NCBI GenBank assembly: GCA_000328365.1
Contig: KB309474.1
Span: forward strand, 26,385-90,384
DNA: 64,000 nucleotides
Origin: Capitella teleta
Lineage: Eukaryota > Annelida > Polychaeta > Capitellidae
Direction of reading: 5' to 3'
In this document: one piece after another, positions 58,015-64,000 of the stretch
Position numbering within the stretch: the first letter of the stretch is position 1
How the letters are laid out: the number at the start of each line of letters is the position of its first letter
Notes under the pieces: generated by a model
The model's database searches: none
What the model saw: only the letters and a program-made list of their open reading frames with translations
What the model was told of the DNA's origin: nothing
Translations under genes and position numbers: made by a program

Positions 58015-61000
58015 CTGTAAACAAAAGCATACAGTTACAAACAAGATATGAAGAAGTGCACATGCCATCTAACTTTTTCCCTGCCTTGTTATTTCAAAAC
58101 ACATATCTGTCGCTGTGAAGGTCGTCAGCAGACTGACACCAACTTGCCTGCATGACACGCTCGCCATTGTTAACTAAATTAACACTCGTGGGCTGCCGAG
58201 GGGGCTCCGTGGGGAGGCAGTCCTGTCCGAATCGCTTTGTGTTGAGGTGAAGCGACCACACAGCCCTAAAGACCACCGTGCCTCCTACTCACACCTTTGT
58301 ATTCAATCACAGACTGATACACAGGTGGACTACAAGGGATCAGCCTTGGGAAAACCTTTCCCGTGCTGTAAATAATAAAACCCACGATTGTTCTGGAGAG
58401 GTTCCGTGAAGTTCTGTCGCTATGAATATATCGGATCGATCTTCCAATAGGTGCGAACACACTATTGAATGTGGGTGGTGCTTGATTAACGTTGAAAGGC
58501 AAGAGGCTAAAATGATTCCGTCAGCTAATTTCCAGTCCAGGTGCTGCTGACTTAATAAGCCGACCCGAAACAGGTGACCATGGTCAGCAATCTCTCTCTT
58601 CTGCTAACAAAAAGGGCACGAAGCAATCGAAGTAATGTAATAAGGAAACCGCCTATTGTCACCTGTTGCAGGTGTGTTCGTACAACACCTGTAATTCATG
58701 AACACGGAGGTGGGGAAGTAAAAGGAAATGATCGTGCGAGCAAAATCAAGGTGCAAGGCATGACGTAATAATTAATACCTTCTGATTAGTAATATTGAAA
58801 TGGGCAGACGAAGATGAAGGGGAGGAGGAGTGGGATTTATGTATAGTATAATTATATATACCATAGGGAGGACACAGAAATCGGGGAAAGAAATGATTGG
58901 AGCAGAGATCTGCCGGTTGGAAGAAGGGATAACAGGTTAAAACAGGGTAAAAAGACAACGGGAGAATGGCAGACAAGAACAGGGATGTGAAAAGGGGAAG
59001 AATGATTTGGTTAATCAGCGAATGAAAAAGCGAGCGTTTTACCCCCCACGACGCAACCACTCCAGGCGGTTGCCATGTCTTTTGATCTTTACGTGTGTAC
59101 ACATGCGAGATTTGTCCTAATCCGAGAGAGGCCAATTTCATTACGCCGCCATTACTCGAATTAACCCTCCCTTCTCGCATCTGGCAGCAAAAGAGAAGAC
59201 GCTGTTATTGTTACAAGAGGCGTGAGAATAGCCGTCATTTGAGTAACAATAGCCGGTGTTATTCCGAACGAAAATAACCCAAGGTCTATTCGGGGTCCTT
59301 TTCTACGCTCGGCTTTCTGTTGGTCTTACTTCAATATTTATGAGGTGGAGTGTTATGATAAGAACCCCAAAGGTAAACGCAGAAGGAATTATTATTATCA
59401 CCTTTTTTGGGTTCAAAGTGAAATCCATGACTTGTTGTGTTATAAAGATTTTATATCATGATTGAGAATTAAAATGAGGGATTCTATGAAAAAGTCACAT
59501 CACATCACAGCAGATGCACGTAACAGAAGTTCCCTTTGTTTAAGACTCGAGAGGCACACAAAAAATAATGAATTTTAAATGTTCGTATTTTTTCTCTCTT
59601 TTTGTGTGCGAGCTCAGAATGGCACATTGAAAGGCAGTGCAAAGCGTCCTTTATTATCGCTCACTGAGTATGGTAAGCCGCGCAGCACATCTGTCTTGCA
59701 AGACCAGCAGTAATGAGCGTGATCAATCAAAGGAATTAGTGCGAAGTTCGGTGCAACTTGATTAATTAGGGTTGCTCCTGGTTGCAGCGTAAGCGGTGTT
59801 GACGAATAACGAGTATTGCGATGCCTTGATTAATTCATTAACTGAACGTGCTATTGTACAAAACCTACTGTTTGCTGTTGTACAATTCATGGTCTAGTAA
59901 TACCCAGTGCGGATATATTTTTTATGCAAGAGGTAACAGTGAGCAACAGAACATCTAACTGATTAGTACAATGTCATTGAAGTTCCCGTAAGCAAACACC
60001 AGATAATAATGATCTTTAATTCTTAATTATTAATAATCACAAGGTTCGTAGAAATTATGATTAATAGTTGATGGTATCACAAATCAAAACCAGAATGTTT
60101 AATCAATGAAGCTTGACTAATGACTCACCGACTTTTCATATAGCAAACTCCACGCGAAGTATCCGAGTGAGCAGTGCACGCTCAAGTGATCTTTTATGAC
60201 AACCTCTGGTTGAGAGAGTCACATCTTAATAGCCCCATTTTATCAAGATTTGGACACGAGAATTTGCATGATGTTGAATCACGGACTGCCGCGAGGCGTC
60301 ATCAATGACCGGCCATAAACGAGCTCCAAGCAAGGAATGCTCCCTTGGTATCGGTCACGTGGACAGCTAAAACGATGTGATTGGCTGAGCGATGACGTTA
60401 ATCGGTGGGAGCTGGCTGTCGTTAAACATCTATTCGTTGCCGATGGTCATTTCTCGAAGAGCTAAATTCCACTGGTTTAAGTGATGAAATATTCAAATCG
60501 AAGACCTAACCCCTGATTACGCTGTCGTTATGACAGCTTTTATTGTTAGCGCAAATCCCTTTAAATGACCATTCCGGATTCATTTCAGATTTCACAGCGT
60601 CTTCCCCCGGGAGCCGTATAAGGCAGCGTGCTACCTGCAGGCATTCAATCAAAAGTATCGACAGCCTCGTATCTTACGCAACTTGGATGCAGACAAGTAG
60701 CAAACTAAGGCCTAAATAAAAATGCAAATAATATTTCATTATAAAGTCATTCGAGGTCACAGTGTTATTGTGAAAATCCTTTAGCTGGTTGACCTAAACT
60801 TGACATCATAATTACAGACATTCTGATTGCACATAATCTCGCTTATGCATTGATGTCGTTTTGTACCAAAAAAAAAAAAAAAAAAAAAATAAAAATAAAT
60901 ATAGAACTTAAAAGCAAATTGAGCGGACATTTTTCTTCAACAATAATATCCAATTTCTGGTCGAGTCTAGACTCAATTGCCAGTTTTCGCATTATTTTCG

Positions 61001-64000
61001 GAACAACTTGATATTGTTCTTTCTGTGCAGTGAACGTGATATTAATAGGACAACGTGCAATGTGTACAATGAAGTGAAACGGAAAAGCTAATCAACTTCA
61101 AAGCCGTACAATAAATTCACTCATACAAAGTTATGAGTTGTACAGAGTTACAGCGGTTTTACAAAGCCAAAACGGATGTAGCAGCTATGTACTAGTATCT
61201 TTTATCATCAGATTGGGGCTCACTGGGGGTGCTATTTTTGGTGCTTATTAATTAAGATGCCATTTTGTAAATGAATCGGTGTACGGCAGTTGTGAGGTCA
61301 AAAAGAGTGGCTTTTATATAGAATTCTCCGACGTGAAATCATGGCTCCATGTCCGACCAAATGTACGGTTTGCGCTACTCTGCCGATGAAGGATACTAGC
61401 AAGTATGCATATGCCCCGCTGTGATTTCCTAATCAATGATGAGAAGGCACAGCCAATACACACAACGTCAGAGAATGAAAATTCATGCAGAATTTGAGCA
61501 GGGTATTAGTACGCGATATTTAGCGGCAGCCGACATGCATAACAACATGACATTATGATCCTATTATCGCTCGTCGCCTTTTGCAACAGCGCAGATGCGA
61601 CTGTTTGGAGAACGGATCACGCTTTGAAGAGCGTGGTGACAGAATTATATTTGAAGAAGCGGTGTTTAAAGCCATCAGGGAGCTCATCCCGTCATCTGAT
61701 ACGCACGAACGGCCAGTCAAGATGTGGGGATTTTTTTACTGTCTGATAAGGGAGTTATCATGCGATAACGGTGTGGACGGACACCGGTCATCCGATAGGG
61801 CAATAACTGGTTGGTCATTACGCTAATGGAATTGCTGTTTTTGTAAAGTGGATTGCTGACCGACATGCACCGAATGGGAGGCTACAAAAGCATCGTCAGC
61901 TGTGCGCTTAATGACAACATGGCCCAGTGTACAAGCATGCACGCCAGACACTGGATGCCGCATTCAACATCACTCATAGACCCACTATTCGCTATATTCA
62001 ATAGTATTTGCAGTCACAGAATCTAATGAAATTCCAACACCAATTTGGAACTACTTCCTAATGTACACTCCAAAAAGCGCATTAATTGTTGACCAAGAGC
62101 CACAAGACAGCGACCAATATTGCATCGTGTGCCAACAATATAACAGTCTGTTTAGCAGCTCTGCGGACAGCATTACGACTGACTTAATTAGTGGGTCGGG
62201 GGCTTCATATAAACCAAGGCATCTGTAATTGAGTTACCTGAACATTGCGTCACACGACGAACCACCTGAGAAACAAATAATTTGAGGGTCGACAACGGAT
62301 CCTTCCTCAGGATATTTATGCGTAATATATACGCAGAATTGAACTAGCGTATAATTAACAGCTGTGTATCAACTAATAATCGTAGTAATAGTTGTTTCCG
62401 GTTGTTGTGGGTGCTATTGGTCAACGTGACGTCACACCGATGACACGCATTTCACATTTAGCTCATCTCACGAACGAAACTTCATCGAAATCAAACCGAA
62501 TATCAGAGAAACTGACCAATCCACACGGAACAAAGAAAAAAAAATGACCACACACGCCTCACAATCACACCTTTAATTAGCTTTGTTAACTGACCGCGCA
62601 TGCGTGCAGGACTCAGGGCGCGAAGAACACAGCAGGGAAAGAAAATTACTTCAATCGGGGAAAGATGCGGTCCCTTTGCAATCAACAATTACAAAACTGC
62701 AAATTGGGCTGAAGAGAGCGAAAGAAAACGTACCTGGTTTGATTTGGCCAATCGAGTTCCGTTGTGAGCGAGTTCTTTGTGCTTACTGTGGGAGTTTGAG
62801 ATTGAGTCTTAAATTCTCTTAATCGGATCTTAGACTTATTCGCTTTCTCTAATTGAGATCAACGTAAGACGCTTACACCCTCTACAGAGTATATCAAAAG
62901 TGCGTACCTCTACTTTCAATTTTGACCACGTGACTTTAGGATTAGTATCAGTATAATGCATCAATAATAAAAAGTACTCGATTTGTAATTAATCATATGA
63001 TTCGTCGAGAAACCGAAAGCAAAAGGGAAATCATTAAATTTCACATATTAATTAATCAATTAATGACATGTAATCAATCAAACAGTTTAAGACATTATTT
63101 ATTTAATAACAAAGCATAGTAATGTTCTTATTCAGAACCCAAATCCGCATGAATTGAATAATTAAATACTCGATAAGCGACTACTTACTGATACTTAGTG
63201 TTCCCGCATACGCTAAGAGGATGCCACGACTGAACGTCAAGCCCACGTGACGCGTCACGTGCCAATTATGATTCATTAAATTAAATCAGCTTTGAATGTC
63301 GAGGGGTTTTCCCTATTTTAGTTGTCACTTCTTGAGTTCCTAGTTCACCTGTGCAGCCGGATCTTTCGTCTAGGCAACGAGTGGTTAAAGACCTTATTGT
63401 GTGATATAATTACTTACATAGAAGAGAAAAAAAATTAAGCCTAATATCAATTGGAGAACACAATAGAAATTAACAAAGTGGCGATTTGTGAAAGTCGAAT
63501 TAGAGGCTTTTATTGTCATAAAATCCCTGTCACGACGCCTACCTGTCCGAATTAATTATAATTAACAGGTAATTACTAGCCAGAACAGGTGGATCACTTT
63601 CTATTAACATCCTGGGAGATATAATACTGTTTTATATCGATTAATTCTGACACGTAGGCGATAATTGAGTAAGTTATCCATTGGCGCCAAAGTAGGCGTG
63701 ACTTGACACTTTTTGCATGTTGTACCAAGTTGTCCTGCGGACCATTTCTCAAACGCAGACACCCAGAACCGCGATGCCACTCGTCGAAGACTTGATGAAT
63801 CTCTCTCTTTGCCTCAACACACACAAAAAACGAGGTGCCTTAGGGTGAATTCCGTTTGATTCACGACGCAGCGAGCAGCGGGAAATATATTAGTTTAGCA
63901 AAATTATGCACACATGTGATCAATTATTTACACGTAAAGTCATCTCGTGGGCCGCATTTTGAGCTCACCACGTGACAGATAAACCACTGTGACAGTTGAA
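58015..64000. other. Gene-poor region upstream of protocadherin B
   Basis: No supported coding exon in 6 kb; presumably the promoter and 5'-UTR exons of protocadherin B lie here. Seen: an A run near 60869-60889, an NRF-1-like site at 62595-62606 (one mismatch) and a palindromic double E-box at 63244-63261. Frames of 60-144 codons near 58.8, 61.6 and 63.7 kb lack recognisable content. Confidence 0.5.
63244..63261. promoter_or_regulatory. 18-bp palindrome with two CACGTG E-boxes
   Basis: CACGTGACGCGTCACGTG is its own reverse complement and contains two canonical E-boxes 12 bases apart (start to start), suited to bHLH or bHLH-ZIP dimers such as USF, MITF or clock factors. No gene start is identified nearby. 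Confidence 0.5.

Overview
The window is 64 kb of animal nuclear DNA. Genes have GT-AG introns, TATA boxes or NRF-1 sites and AATAAA signals, and there are long non-coding stretches, decayed LINEs and a 740-base assembly gap. The gene set (two single-large-exon protocadherins, a ZCCHC10 orthologue, a small von Willebrand factor C protein, and a protein of the DUF7042/7043/7044 group with a ShKT domain) points to an invertebrate bilaterian, most likely a protostome. A short insert beginning GTGAGTGAGTGA recalls a repeat head common in molluscs, so a mollusc or other spiralian is my best but unproven guess.

Layout: 1-1.5 kb is a decayed LINE fragment. 1.7-2.5 kb holds a small intronless minus-strand gene with a TATA box and poly(A) signal. 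2.5-3.2 kb is a broken gag-like fragment of a probable DIRS-type retroelement. 3.7-4.5 kb is ZCCHC10 (+, 3 exons), convergent with a two-exon secreted VWC gene at 4.9-6.05 kb (-). 7.0-8.9 kb holds an isolated terminal exon and an intact 343-aa coding exon (+). 10.9-15.6 kb is a 16-exon minus-strand gene for a 674-aa secreted or GPI-anchored protein, which I reconstructed exon by exon with every splice phase agreeing. From 15.6 to 46 kb I see no confident gene, only LINE pieces (24.9-25.4 and 26.9-27.4 kb), the gap, hairpins, palindromes and regulatory-looking motifs. 46.0-52.2 kb (+) and 53.1-57.9 kb (-) are two paralogous protocadherins arranged tail to tail. 58-64 kb has no supported gene.

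The two protocadherins share seven EC repeats, the same four-exon plan with intron phases 0/0/1, a common cytoplasmic motif (SSGD-M/V-SNADSGRG-x-SEE), and a short upstream ORF ending 1-2 bases before the main ATG. They are best read as a local duplication encoding cell-adhesion receptors. The 30-kb gene-free block beside them may carry long-range regulatory DNA, but that is inference.

All domain names come from recognising motifs by eye; no search was run.
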